Of a stretch of 64,000 nt of DNA, positions 16,159-24,832 are shown piece by piece. Under the pieces are notes generated by a model. It searched no databases. It was not told the origin of the DNA and worked only from the letters and a program-made list of their open reading frames with translations. Source of the stretch: Desulfopila sp. IMCC35008 (GTDB lineage Bacteria > Desulfobacterota > Desulfobulbia > Desulfobulbales > Desulfocapsaceae). The number at the start of each line of letters is the position of its first letter. Position 1 is the stretch's first letter. The translations under genes and the position numbers were made by a program. The DNA lies in contig NZ_CP050700.1 in assembly GCF_010646885.2 (NCBI RefSeq), positions 124,001 to 188,000 of the forward strand, written 5' to 3'.

Positions 16159-16290
16159 TGGTTGTTTATGAGAAATTCAGAATAAGTGGATAATCTATTC
16201 CATAATGTCCTTTTTTCCTATCAAAAAAACACTCTCGCTGCTAGCTGTGGAGGGTGGTTATCTAAAACCCCTGCATGGTAAGGGAATCAA

Positions 16291-16319
16291 TTGACAGGAT
16301 ACGTGAAATGTGCTCGAAT
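16291..16319 (+). promoter_or_regulatory. Candidate promoter of the export gene
   Basis: A perfect TTGACA at 16291-16296 is followed after 17 bp by TCGAAT, a 4-of-6 -10 match, about 100 bp upstream of the ATG at 16419. Confidence 0.4.
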
Positions 16320-16418
16320 GGATGATCGGAATAACATGTAAATGAAGGGTTTACGTATATATACCTAGTTTGGGTTGGTAGGTTTACGGGTCAGTTGGGC
16401 GACCGTGAAGGAGGGGGT

Positions 16419-17144
16419 ATGGGTGTCTTTCGAACTGTGATGATAATCGGTTTCTTGTTACTCCTTGGGTCTCCTGTATTCGCGGCCCAGTCGACAAAGG
16501 ATGTTACGGCCTCCGACGCCTTGAAGAAGGAAGCCATGGGTATGGTGCTGGGAAACGATAGTCCAATGCCTCATGAGCAGGGCCAGTATGTTGTTGGGCA
16601 CGGCGATATCCTTGAAGTTCAGGTGTATGGTGAAGGCTCCATGGCGGTTTCAGCACCTGGCGGCGGAAGGACTGATGACGGGGGTGAAGGGGAAGGGTTG
16701 CGTGGTTCCGGGTCCGGCGTGCAGGTACGTATCGACGGCAGGATCTCGCTCAAACACCTTGGCGATGTTCAGGCCGTGGGCATGAACCTGACAGAACTTG
16801 CCGATTACCTGAAGATCCTCTATGAAACGGTATATGAAGAACCCATCGTGACCGTTGTACTGAAACAATCGAACTCTCAGCGCTATACTGTCATGGGAAA
16901 GGTCTCCAGTCCAGGTATCTTTTACCTGGATTACCCCATCAACCTGGTTCAGGTTGTTGCCAGGTGTGGGGGCTTTAATGAATGGGCCAACTCGGAACTG
17001 ACCGTTGTACGCAAGAACGGAGAGAAGCCGGAGAATTTATTCGATGGTAATACACTCAGCTTTGATTACGACGATTTCCTGAAAGGAAAATCCTTGGAAA
17101 AGAACGTACTGATTCAGGCCGGTGATATTATCATCGCCCACTGA
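16419..17144 (+). CDS. Polysaccharide biosynthesis/export protein (Wza-type, SLBB domain)
   Basis: Periplasmic or outer-membrane component of a polysaccharide export channel. The 241-residue protein has a signal peptide (MGVFRTVMIIGFLLLLGSP, cleaved near VFAAQ), the Poly_export domain starting at YVVGHGDILEVQVYGE and an SLBB-like domain with QRYTVMGKVSSPGIFYLDYP. Between the first strands is a Gly-rich acidic insert (about residues 77-105). No lipobox cysteine is seen, unlike classical Wza. The ATG at 16419 has GGAGGGGG directly upstream. No Wzc-like chain-length kinase gene follows, so the export complex is incomplete in this locus. Confidence 0.88.
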   Translation: MGVFRTVMIIGFLLLLGSPVFAAQSTKDVTASDALKKEAMGMVLGNDSPMPHEQGQYVVGHGDILEVQVYGEGSMAVSAPGGGRTDDGGEGEGLRGSGSGVQVRIDGRISLKHLGDVQAVGMNLTELADYLKILYETVYEEPIVTVVLKQSNSQRYTVMGKVSSPGIFYLDYPINLVQVVARCGGFNEWANSELTVVRKNGEKPENLFDGNTLSFDYDDFLKGKSLEKNVLIQAGDIIIAH

Positions 17145-17151
17145 TAAGGCC

Positions 17152-17231
17152 ATGGAAAATGAGAGAACAGCTATAGCCGGGGTCAGGCTTAAGCCTGACC
17201 CCCATTAAATGGTGAATGAGAGAACAGCTAT
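17152..17231. repeat. 23-bp direct repeat flanking a palindromic element
   Basis: The 23-bp sequence at 17152-17174 recurs at 17209-17231 with 21 of 23 identities; the shared core is AATGAGAGAACAGCTAT. The 24-bp palindrome at 17179-17202 lies between the two copies. The second copy covers the translation start region of the next gene. Confidence 0.92.
17179..17202. repeat. 24-bp palindromic repeat, consensus copy inside an operon
   Basis: Perfect copy between the export gene and the beta-barrel gene. It is the last copy before the 33-kb palindrome-free segment. Confidence 0.95.
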
Positions 17232-18681
17232 GAAAAGAAAACTGGCCATTCTATTAATTGCTTTACTGGTAACGCCAGTAGCGGCCCAGGCCCGGAGAAC
17301 CACGCTTTCCGGTGGGATCAGCGCTGGCTATGATTACACCGAGCGTATATATGATCTAAATGATACGAACGAGGGCGACTCTTCTTCCGACAGCACTAGC
17401 CGGGATGACGATGAAACCTCGCGCCTGGTGATCTCTCCAACCATCACCATCATTTCAGAGAGTGAGCGAGACAGTGTCTCTTTTGATTACACCCCAAGCT
17501 TTCTTTACGATCTGGATGAAAGTGATAACGACCTGGATCACCACCTAACCCTCGACTATAACAGATCGCTCTCCAGAAACTGGAGCATTAAACTCTCAGA
17601 CAGTTTTGTCGACACCGACGAATTTAATTCATACGGCACCCCTGATGGACTGTTCGATGAAGAAGCGGATGACACTGTTGTCTCGGCCACACCGACGACC
17701 GAAAACCGACTGCGTGATGAATCGGGACGGCGGCGATACTATACCAACACATTTTTCGCCTCTACAGATTACACGTATTTTGAAGAAAGCGTTCTCTCTT
17801 TTGGTTACAGCTGGAACATCCTCAGAAATGATGACGTAAGCGAAGAAGAAAATTATGAAGACTATGATAAGCATGATCTGAACTTCTCCGTAAGCCATCG
17901 ATTCAACTCTCAATGGAAGATGTCTGGTTATGGCCGTTATATACAGGGAATTTATGACAGCCCTGAAGATACGACGGTCCAGGAAGACGTCGAGACTGCT
18001 ACCGGCAACGATGATCTTTATGAATACCACGCGGGGCTTTCCCTCTCATCAGAGTTCAAGCAGCATCACCCAGTTACGCTCAGCTACGATTTTTCTGAGA
18101 CAGAATACGATTCGGAGAATACCGACAACAGCCAGATTCACGCTTTTAATATCGGGTATCAGTGGGCCGCCACGCCACGCCTTGATGCCAGTTTCGGTAT
18201 CGGCCCCACCTATTCCAAACAAAACGATTCCGAGGATTCCTGGGACACCAATGGCTATCTCACTATCCTATATCGGCTTGAGCGAGGATCTTTCAGCTTT
18301 AATTCCACCGCTGGAACGGAGTTTGAGAACTTTTCCGGTACGGATGAGCGGGGTTTTTCCCAATATTGGCAAACACGGGCCGATTACAATTACACGCTTA
18401 TAAAAGATCTAACTTTAGGTCTTTACTGCTATTATCGCAACGAGAACAGGGGTGAGCTAGCCGGCACCCCTGTGGGTGAAGTGGATGAATTAACGACGAC
18501 CGAGATCGAGGTGCAGCAGTACGCCTTAGGCGGTAGTCTGAGTTATACTTTTTATGAGAATTATACGGCGGCTTTCAGTTACGGCTTTGTCAACCAGAGC
18601 TCCGACCTGCCTGATGATGAGTATGATGACCATAGGGTCCAGCTGACCGTCTCATACCAGAACGATTTCATGCAGTGGTAA
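17230..18681 (+). CDS. Outer-membrane beta-barrel protein of the PEP-CTERM/EPS locus
   Basis: The 483-residue protein begins MKRKLAILLIALLVTPVAAQA, a clear signal peptide, and then alternates short hydrophobic strands with Asp/Ser/Thr-rich turns to the end, finishing with an aromatic-rich strand pattern (QLTVSYQNDFMQW) whose final Trp fits outer-membrane barrels. It resembles the uncharacterised barrel proteins found in exosortase loci and may be the outer-membrane exit for polysaccharide. The start at 17230 places the signal peptide first; a GTG/ATG upstream at 17209 is also in frame, within the duplicated leader. It follows the export gene and precedes the broken epsI. Confidence 0.8.
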   Translation: MKRKLAILLIALLVTPVAAQARRTTLSGGISAGYDYTERIYDLNDTNEGDSSSDSTSRDDDETSRLVISPTITIISESERDSVSFDYTPSFLYDLDESDNDLDHHLTLDYNRSLSRNWSIKLSDSFVDTDEFNSYGTPDGLFDEEADDTVVSATPTTENRLRDESGRRRYYTNTFFASTDYTYFEESVLSFGYSWNILRNDDVSEEENYEDYDKHDLNFSVSHRFNSQWKMSGYGRYIQGIYDSPEDTTVQEDVETATGNDDLYEYHAGLSLSSEFKQHHPVTLSYDFSETEYDSENTDNSQIHAFNIGYQWAATPRLDASFGIGPTYSKQNDSEDSWDTNGYLTILYRLERGSFSFNSTAGTEFENFSGTDERGFSQYWQTRADYNYTLIKDLTLGLYCYYRNENRGELAGTPVGEVDELTTTEIEVQQYALGGSLSYTFYENYTAAFSYGFVNQSSDLPDDEYDDHRVQLTVSYQNDFMQW

Positions 18682-18700
18682 GAGAAAGTGTGGTTAAATA

Positions 18701-19359
18701 ATGATAAGTAAGTTTCGTGTCCTGATAATTCTCCTGCTGTTTGCGCTCACCTGGTATGGCATGGAGATCACCGCCGAGGTGCACCCCGTCCCCATTAAGC
18801 AGTCTCTTGGTCAATTCCCCAAAACCATCGGAGATTACAGGCTGGCCAATACCTTCCAGTCGTCCGCCGATGTGATCGAGATGCTCGGGGTGGACGATTA
18901 TCTCCAGTACAATTACATCAACCCAGAAAATGACGTTATCAACCTCTAAGTCGGCTACTACGAGTCGGTTGGTGTGGATGGTGGCTACCACTCGCCCCGT
19001 AACTGCATCCCAGTTGGCGGCTGGGGTATTGACGGGATAATACCTATCGACTCGATACCGGCACTGAGGGAAGACCAATCTCAACCATCTCTGAGATGCT
19101 TATCCGCAGGGTTAACGAGTACCAAATCGTTTTCTATTGTTACCAGAACAGGGGGAGGGTAATAGTTTCAGAATACTGGGAGAAGATATACCAGGTAACG
19201 GACGCCCTGCTGATGGGTCGTCGGGATGGTACCTTTGTCCGCATCATGGCGAGAGTGCCCGGGAACGGTTCCATCGAGAAAAACAGGCAGGAGCTGGATG
19301 GGTTTTCTGGACTGGTCATGACAAACCTTGAGCAATATCCCCTAGGGGCTAAAATCTGA
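18701..19359 (+). pseudogene. Broken EpsI-like gene (exosortase-associated)
   Basis: Reads MISKFRVLIILLLFALTWYG, then the EpsI (DUF3485) core, but carries an in-frame TAA at 18947-18949 inside the family motif INLYVGYYES (the Tyr codon became TAA). After a second lesion, a frameshift between about 19030 and 19060, the reading frame resumes with IVFYCYQNRGRVIVSEYWEKIY and ends QYPLGAKI. An intact EpsI homologue exists at 46786-47439. EpsI proteins act with exosortases in exopolysaccharide and sorted-protein export; this copy cannot make a full product unless readthrough and frameshifting occur. Confidence 0.88.
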
Positions 19360-19708
19360 TGAAAACAGCAACCGGCCTCGATAGAGCTTCACTGGGTTTG
19401 CTCGATCTACTACTCGCTGACACAGCAGCTTTCTACTATCCATTATTGTAAATCTTGTTGTGACGGACTGGGATGTAAACGAGGATTACTCCCACGGTTA
19501 CTTTATTCTCTTCCTGCTCGGTTGGAGATATTTCAAGAAACTCCTATTTCCAACCCTGTACTTCTTGTTCATGATTCCGCTGCCAGCGATTATCTGGAAT
19601 AAGATCCCCTTCCCCATGCAGCTTTTTGCCTCAGGCATAACGGAGCATGTTGTGTATGCTCTCGGCATTCCGATATTCAGGGAAGGCAATTTCCTCCGCC
19701 GGCCATGA
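19359..19708 (+). pseudogene. Truncated exosortase gene
   Basis: The ATG at 19359 overlaps the epsI stop (ATGA), as in intact operons. The exosortase N-terminal motif is visible (TDWDVNEDYSHGYF), then sequence jumps from LFLLGW to RYFKKLLFPTLYFLFMIPLPA, so a central block is missing, and an early frame problem lies near 19440. It reaches PIFREGN and stops, before the region that carries the catalytic Cys (ACSG), Arg and His. The gene is therefore inactive. Together with the epsI lesion this shows a dead exosortase module. Confidence 0.87.
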
Positions 19709-19854
19709 TGCGAAGGGGTTCGTTGATTATTTCTACTGTGACGAGTTCTTTTTCAACAAGTATCTCGCCGAGGTGTGCTTTTCCTACCATATGGTTTTCG
19801 CACAATGTGTGTGGAAGCATGTTGTTGTTGCAAGGTTGCTGTTAAGCTGGTTAG

Positions 19855-19892
19855 AAGAAGAGGTTGCGATTGTTCCGCAACTCTTCTTTTTC
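19855..19892 (+). terminator. Rho-independent terminator
   Basis: AAGAAGAGGTTGCG pairs with CGCAACTCTTCTT (one bulged G), followed by a run of T. It probably ends transcription of the upstream export/epsI/exosortase unit. Confidence 0.7.
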
Positions 19893-19907
19893 TTATCTCC
19901 AAGTGTT

Positions 19908-20825
19908 ATGCGAAAAAAGATCACTCTAATTGCTTTGTTAATTGCACTGTTTCCCTGGTTTTTTCTCGGCGGTTCGGTGAAGCTGCATCGTGTGGTGCAA
20001 GAGGTGTGGGAACTTGGTCATGTCGTCTTCTTTTTCCTGTTTGCTCTGATTGGAGATGACGTCCTGCGGCACTCCATCTCACCTCGTTTTCGCCGTTACT
20101 GTTATATCTATTTCCTTGGTTTCGGGTTGGGTGCGGCTATTGAACTGATCCAACTCGCACTTCCCGGTCGCTATTTCTCCTATACCGATATCCTACACAA
20201 CTGTGTTGGAATCATCACCGCATTTATGGGGTTGATTATCAAGGGTGAAAAATCCGCTAAGGCACGGTTTTATTGGGCGCTGGTCTTGTTGGTACTAATA
20301 ATTATAGTGACACTTCCGATTGCTAGGATTGTTATGGATGAATTATGCAGCTACAAAAAATTTCCGGTGTTGAGCAATTTCGAGGCAAGGGCAGAAGTTG
20401 GACGCTGGAAGGGCAATAACAGCTCACTGGAGAGGGTACGAATGGTTACCCAAGGTGGTGATTATGCAATGAAGCTGACCTTGATTCCTGCTAAGTATTC
20501 TGGTGCTAACCTGAAACATTTTCCCGGCAACTGGGAAGGATATCGCTTCTTGCGGCTTAGTGCTTTTATAGATAGTGGGGGGATGACTCTTCATTTACGT
20601 GTCCATGATAAACTCCATGATAAAGATCAGGTTTATGGGAACAGATTTAACGGGAAGGTGGATTTGCATTCGGGTTGGAATGAAATCCGTATACCCCTGA
20701 GTGATATAAAAAACGGGCCTAAAGCGCGGGAAATGGATATGGCAAGTATCCGTGGAGTGGGGTTATTCATGATAGATTTGAGCGAAGAACATACCATATT
20801 TCTAGATAATGTCATGTTGGAATGA
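19908..20825 (+). CDS. VanZ-like membrane protein with C-terminal carbohydrate-binding-like domain
   Basis: The 305-residue protein has four or five hydrophobic helices in residues 1-145 in a VanZ-like arrangement (VQEVWELGHVVFFFLFAL, then GFGLGAAIELIQL and FSYTDILHNCVGI), followed by a soluble domain (about 155-305) with the galactose-binding-like pattern of CIA30/CBM proteins (YRFLRLSAFIDSGG, GWNEIRIPLSDI, IRGVGLFMIDLS). I chose the ATG at 19908, just after the terminator; longer in-frame starts would run through it. VanZ-like proteins with a soluble beta domain occur in polysaccharide loci and may bind envelope glycans. Function is inferred only. Confidence 0.72.
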   Translation: MRKKITLIALLIALFPWFFLGGSVKLHRVVQEVWELGHVVFFFLFALIGDDVLRHSISPRFRRYCYIYFLGFGLGAAIELIQLALPGRYFSYTDILHNCVGIITAFMGLIIKGEKSAKARFYWALVLLVLIIIVTLPIARIVMDELCSYKKFPVLSNFEARAEVGRWKGNNSSLERVRMVTQGGDYAMKLTLIPAKYSGANLKHFPGNWEGYRFLRLSAFIDSGGMTLHLRVHDKLHDKDQVYGNRFNGKVDLHSGWNEIRIPLSDIKNGPKAREMDMASIRGVGLFMIDLSEEHTIFLDNVMLE

Positions 20826-20920
20826 GAGAGGTTGACACGGAGGGATATCTTCGGTTAAAGATAACAAGTCGTTAGAGTTGGATCTGAATCAATAGCTTTC
20901 AGTATTACGGTATCCTTGCC

Positions 20921-22303
20921 ATGCCCAGTATCTTCAATAAGTATTATCCCAAGCGTAATATCGTTTTTTTCCTTGGTGAGGGGCTATTAATTTTCATCCC
21001 CATCCTGCTTTCTTGCTGGTTATTCAAGGGGGCTGGTCTGTTTCGTATTGACTTGATGTTGTATGTAGGCCAGGCAGCGCTTGTCACGTTTGTCTTCCAG
21101 CTATGTCTCTATTTTTTCGACTTGTATGACCTGAACTGTGATATCAGTATGCCGGATACGGCTACGAGGATTGTGCAGGCATTCGGGTTGGGGTGTATCA
21201 TCCTCTCTGCATTGTTTTACCTAGTTCCCGATCTCTTGATACATACCAAAATCTTTTGGTCGGGTTTTCTTATTACAAGCGTTGCACTGTTGGTTTATCG
21301 CTCGCTTTATTACCGCATCCTTCGGCAGCGGATGTTTGTGCAGGGAGTGGTGTTGATCGGGACTGGCAGGATGGCTGACGATATTGCCAGGGAGGTTGAG
21401 GGGAGGCAGGACTCTGTTTATAAGATTGTGGCTTTTGTGGGAGAGGGGTCGTCTGTTTTCAACCCGCATCAGGTGCCTATTGTTTCCGGGCTTGATGAGG
21501 TTAAAACCCTTTTCCCTCATCAATTGATAGAGCGGGTGGTGGTCGCACCGGATGACCGCAGGGGGAGTACGCCTGTTCGTACTTTATTGGAATACAAGAT
21601 GAAGGGGTGTACCATCGAGCAGGGGGTGACTTTTTATGAGCGTATTACCAGCAAAATTCTGGTGGAGAGGGTGAATCCGGGCTGGATGATTTTTTCTGAT
21701 GGTTTTGTGCTCAGTCGTTGGCGCTATCTGGTGAAACGGTTTCTCGATGTTGTTATGGCGTTGCTGCTTTTTGTTGTTTCGTTTCCGGTGATGGTGATTT
21801 CTGCCGTTATCATTAAGTTTGAGTCACCAGGGCCTATCCTGTATATGCAGGAGCGGGTTGGTGAGAACAAGACGACTTTTAAGGTTATCAAGTTCAGGTC
21901 GATGCGGCAGGATGCAGAAAAGGATGGGGCTGTTTGGGCAAAAAAGAATGATGATCGGGTGACGAAGTTTGGTGGTTTTATCCGTAAAGTTCGGATAGAT
22001 GAACTGCCCCAACTCTGGAATGTTTTGAAGGGGGAGATGAGTTTTGTTGGGCCTCGACCTGAGCGACCGGTTTTTGTGGATGACCTTGTTATGGAAATTC
22101 CCTATTATAATCTTCGACATGGGATCAAGCCGGGGCTTACCGGCTGGGCTCAGGTAAAATATCCATATGGTGCTTCAAAAGAAGATGCGCTTCGAAAGCT
22201 TGAGTATGACCTTTATTACATCAAGAATCTCTCCATTGCCTTGGATCTTCTCATTATTTTCTATACGGTGAAGACCGTTCTTTTTCACAAGGGTGGCCGG
22301 TAA
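20921..22303 (+). CDS. EpsB-type undecaprenyl-phosphate sugar-1-phosphate transferase
   Basis: Polyisoprenyl-phosphate hexose-1-phosphate transferase that starts polysaccharide repeat synthesis on undecaprenyl phosphate. The 460-residue protein has N-terminal membrane helices, a CoA-binding-like nucleotide fold (VVLIGTGRMADDIAREV, about residues 145-225), another membrane helix and the C-terminal catalytic domain with KRFLDVVMALLLF, GPILYMQERVG, FKVIKFRSM, IRKVRIDELPQLWNVLKGEMSFVGPRPE and PGLTGWAQV. It matches the exosortase-associated EpsB subgroup (TIGR03013-like). No strong ribosome-binding site precedes the ATG. It lies between the VanZ-like gene and the PEP-CTERM gene. Confidence 0.93.
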   Translation: MPSIFNKYYPKRNIVFFLGEGLLIFIPILLSCWLFKGAGLFRIDLMLYVGQAALVTFVFQLCLYFFDLYDLNCDISMPDTATRIVQAFGLGCIILSALFYLVPDLLIHTKIFWSGFLITSVALLVYRSLYYRILRQRMFVQGVVLIGTGRMADDIAREVEGRQDSVYKIVAFVGEGSSVFNPHQVPIVSGLDEVKTLFPHQLIERVVVAPDDRRGSTPVRTLLEYKMKGCTIEQGVTFYERITSKILVERVNPGWMIFSDGFVLSRWRYLVKRFLDVVMALLLFVVSFPVMVISAVIIKFESPGPILYMQERVGENKTTFKVIKFRSMRQDAEKDGAVWAKKNDDRVTKFGGFIRKVRIDELPQLWNVLKGEMSFVGPRPERPVFVDDLVMEIPYYNLRHGIKPGLTGWAQVKYPYGASKEDALRKLEYDLYYIKNLSIALDLLIIFYTVKTVLFHKGGR

Positions 22304-22935
22304 ATACAGCTGCCTTTTCTTTCTGCCAGATTCTCTTAAATCTTTCCCCTGTTGTTGGCGGTGCTTCGTTGATTGCGACAACGTGGTGTTTTGGATTGTT
22401 TCTGCATTTTTTTCAAAAAAATACTGTTCTTATATCTATCTTAAAAGATGTAAAAAAATGCTCGTTTTTAGGTAAATATACCCAGCTGTTTCTGCGGTAA
22501 ATACCTGGTTATTTTAAGTTGTCTTTGTTAGGCGCTTCCTGTAATCTGCAATAGTACTAAGTGGTGTCTGTTCTGCCAAGATCTGTCTCTTCTGGTTAGG
22601 CTGTTGACGGATTGCTTAGACTGGATGAGAGCCTTGGTTTTATGTAAGTCGTTGAAATGTGGTGGATGTACGTTGGTTTGCCGATTGTGTGGTTTGCAGA
22701 GCGGTTGATTTTTTTCCTGAATGCACTGTTACCGGGATTGGTAACGATTCTGGCTGCTCCAATGTGAAATTCCGCTCCATTGGAGACGTTTTGGCAGGTT
22801 GTCGTTCAGGGTTGTCTGCGAGGGGAATTGGTTCTTCTTGTGGATGTTTTATAGGGGGGGGTGTCTCACAACATCCCTGGGAAAGGCTGCTTGGACGCAA
22901 GTGGCTTTATTTTCTACCAATTGGGAGGAAGTGAA
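22304..22935. other. Gene-free leader region of the PEP-CTERM gene
   Basis: About 630 bp without a credible gene. A weak sigma-54-like pair (TGG then GC with 10 bp between, at about 22561-22577) was seen but is far from consensus, so no promoter is called. Confidence 0.5.
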
Positions 22936-23721
22936 ATGAAAAAGATGTTGGTTAAGGGTGCTCTGTGCGCGATTCCTTTAGTTGCCATGCTAAGTGGTGT
23001 TGCTTCAGCATCACCTATTGTGGGGGATGCGTTGCAGAATGTTTTGGACGATATTACAATATCTCCAGCTACAGGTAGTTCCATAGATGTCCATAATGAT
23101 TATCTTTCAGATAGTTATGACTCTTATTGGAGTCTTACTGGTAGTGGTGGTAGTGTTAATACGTTTATAATTGAGCTTGCCGGCTATGCAGGAACCAATA
23201 CGTTTGGTGTTTTCGATAGGTCGGATCCGAGCAAAATGGTAACCATTTTTGAGGGTACTGATACTCAAACTTCCCAGAAGACACTTTCTATTCTGGTCGA
23301 TGGTAGTGTGAAAGTAGACGGTGTTGATAGTGATATAGATTTTGCCGGTAATGCATTTGGATATTTTCTTGATTCCACGACGAGTTTTAATGGTGGATTG
23401 TGGAGAAGTGATACATCTCTTAACAGCGATGGTATGGATCATATGGTTGCATACCAGGGTAACGATTCAGACACGATTCAAATTCCTGGTTATTTTCCTG
23501 GGACATGGTCAGATAATGAGTTTATTTTAGCATTTGAGGACCTTGGGAACGAGTACAATATGGACAACGGTAGCATTGTGGCTGGCTATAGTGACAGGGA
23601 TTTCACTGATATGGTTGTTATGGTGGAGTCAGTTCAGCCTGTACCAGAACCTGCAACAATGTTGCTTTTTGGGACCGGTCTTGCTGGCCTAGCTGGTTAC
23701 AGTAGAAGACGCAAGAAATAA
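22936..23721 (+). CDS. PEP-CTERM sorting-domain protein (exosortase substrate)
   Basis: Secreted 261-residue protein of otherwise unknown function. The start at 22936 has GGGAGGAAG 5-6 nt upstream and gives a signal peptide (MKKMLVKGALCAIPLVAM). The mature part is Asp/Ser/Thr/Gly-rich and beta-like. The C-terminus has the full tripartite sorting signal: VPEPATM, a hydrophobic stretch (LLFGTGLAGLAG) and the basic tail YSRRRKK. Exosortases cut at or near the PEP motif and anchor or release such proteins. The only intact exosortase in the window lies 24 kb away. It has its own strong terminator downstream, so it is a monocistronic unit. Confidence 0.95.
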   Translation: MKKMLVKGALCAIPLVAMLSGVASASPIVGDALQNVLDDITISPATGSSIDVHNDYLSDSYDSYWSLTGSGGSVNTFIIELAGYAGTNTFGVFDRSDPSKMVTIFEGTDTQTSQKTLSILVDGSVKVDGVDSDIDFAGNAFGYFLDSTTSFNGGLWRSDTSLNSDGMDHMVAYQGNDSDTIQIPGYFPGTWSDNEFILAFEDLGNEYNMDNGSIVAGYSDRDFTDMVVMVESVQPVPEPATMLLFGTGLAGLAGYSRRRKK

Positions 23722-23739
23722 TATATTTGTTTGCGATAT

Positions 23740-23779
23740 AAAGCCCGATGATGCATGTGCATCGTCGGGCTTTTTTTTT
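23740..23779 (+). terminator. Rho-independent terminator of the PEP-CTERM gene
   Basis: AAAGCCCGATGATGCA pairs with TGCATCGTCGGGCTTT around a 2-nt loop and runs into nine T residues. A textbook intrinsic terminator. Confidence 0.92.
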
Positions 23780-23828
23780 GTTTACCCGGCATGTCTGGGC
23801 AAACCCAACCAGCGGCAAAAAAGCATCG

Positions 23829-24394
23829 CCTTGGAAGGGGTGACTTTGCCCATTCATTACGATGTTCAGCATTTGCTGCTGACGCCCTCAGAGACCGTGC
23901 GGCGCTTTACCATGAACGGCTGGCGGCGGGTGCTGGGTTTTCATACTGATGTGTATCTGCATTGCGCGCATCGTGAAGTGGTGCTTGGAGCGGCCCGGGA
24001 GGCCGGGGCTGCGGTGTTTCTGCATCCTGTTGCAGATTTGTCGCATCCCGGGAATCTGGACTATTATACCCTGATTCGGTGTTACCAGGCGTTTACCGAG
24101 ATCTTTCCGGCGAATATGGTTGAGTTGGGGCTGACGCCCTTTTCCAGCAGGAAGGCGGGGCCACGGGAGGCGTTGTGGCGGATATGGCCTGGGAGACCTG
24201 CATCGAGATGGTGCTTCAGCGGGAGATCTTATCCGGAGATTGTAGATGAGCTGCAGTGTTTTTTTCCTCCTCGCTTCAGGCAGGGTTTTACGATATTTTT
24301 GAACGGGCTTTCCGGGTCCGGGAAGTCGACTATTGCCCGGGTTTTGCTGGTAAAGTTTATGGAGATGTGCGATCGGCCTCTTACACCTTTCTTT
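23829..24394 (+). pseudogene. Decayed internal fragment of the sat-cysC fusion gene
   Basis: Homologous to bases 51006-51805 of the intact fusion gene in the same orientation. It starts at EGVTLPIHY and preserves RRFTMNGWRRVLGFHTD and the APS-kinase P-loop GLSGSGKST. About 120 residues between ALW and SYPEI are lost in at least two deletions; a short scrap of the intervening sequence (DMAEETGIEM-like) remains. The N-terminal 150 residues and most of the kinase domain are missing. It cannot encode a working enzyme. The HTDxYLHCAH variant motif of the intact copy is present, so that substitution predates the duplication. Confidence 0.93.
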
Positions 24395-24832
24395 GTTCCT
24401 GACCATTGCCACTTCTCTACCACCCATAATTCGCTGGAGATACAGGGAATGCACCTATTTTCACAATTATCCTTCCATTCATGGAGCATAAAATATACAA
24501 TACTGTATGTAGTAGACAAAGAAGTACGATTACTGCAAACTTGCTGGTGTAATCTGGGTAACTAATTGGATAGGTTCAACTTCAGCATATTTGGACATGC
24601 ATTTTACATTTGACCACAAGTTGGTATGATCTTTTAGATCATTTTAAGAGGAAGAAAATCGCACACCTTCTGTAAAAATAATTGGAGTAGAGTAAACCAC
24701 CTCCCCCCGCGGTGGTTGTCTCAACTGCTTTTTTGATATGAAGGATGCCTATTCTAAACAGGTAGAGAAAGTTCATTTAACTCTGAATTATCATTCCATC
24801 CAACCATAACGTCATTTCCTGGAGGAAGAGTT
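24395..24832. other. Gene-free stretch before the MshEN gene
   Basis: AT-rich, no gene. It contains small hairpins: ATGATC-ttttaGATCAT at about 24626-24643, and AACCACC/GGTGGTT arms at 24695-24717. No promoter is called with confidence. Confidence 0.5.

Larger units (their letters stand above)
15986..16418. other. Divergent regulatory region between TPR gene and export gene
   Basis: About 430 bp without a gene. It holds a decayed palindrome (16060-16083), an 8-bp inverted repeat TGCTCGTT-gcgt-AACGAGCA at 16139-16158 that could be an operator, and a candidate promoter at 16291-16319. Confidence 0.5.

Noticed and set aside
22304..22935. Sigma-54 promoter for the PEP-CTERM gene
   Set aside because: The only spacing-correct GG/GC pair deviates from consensus in most other positions.
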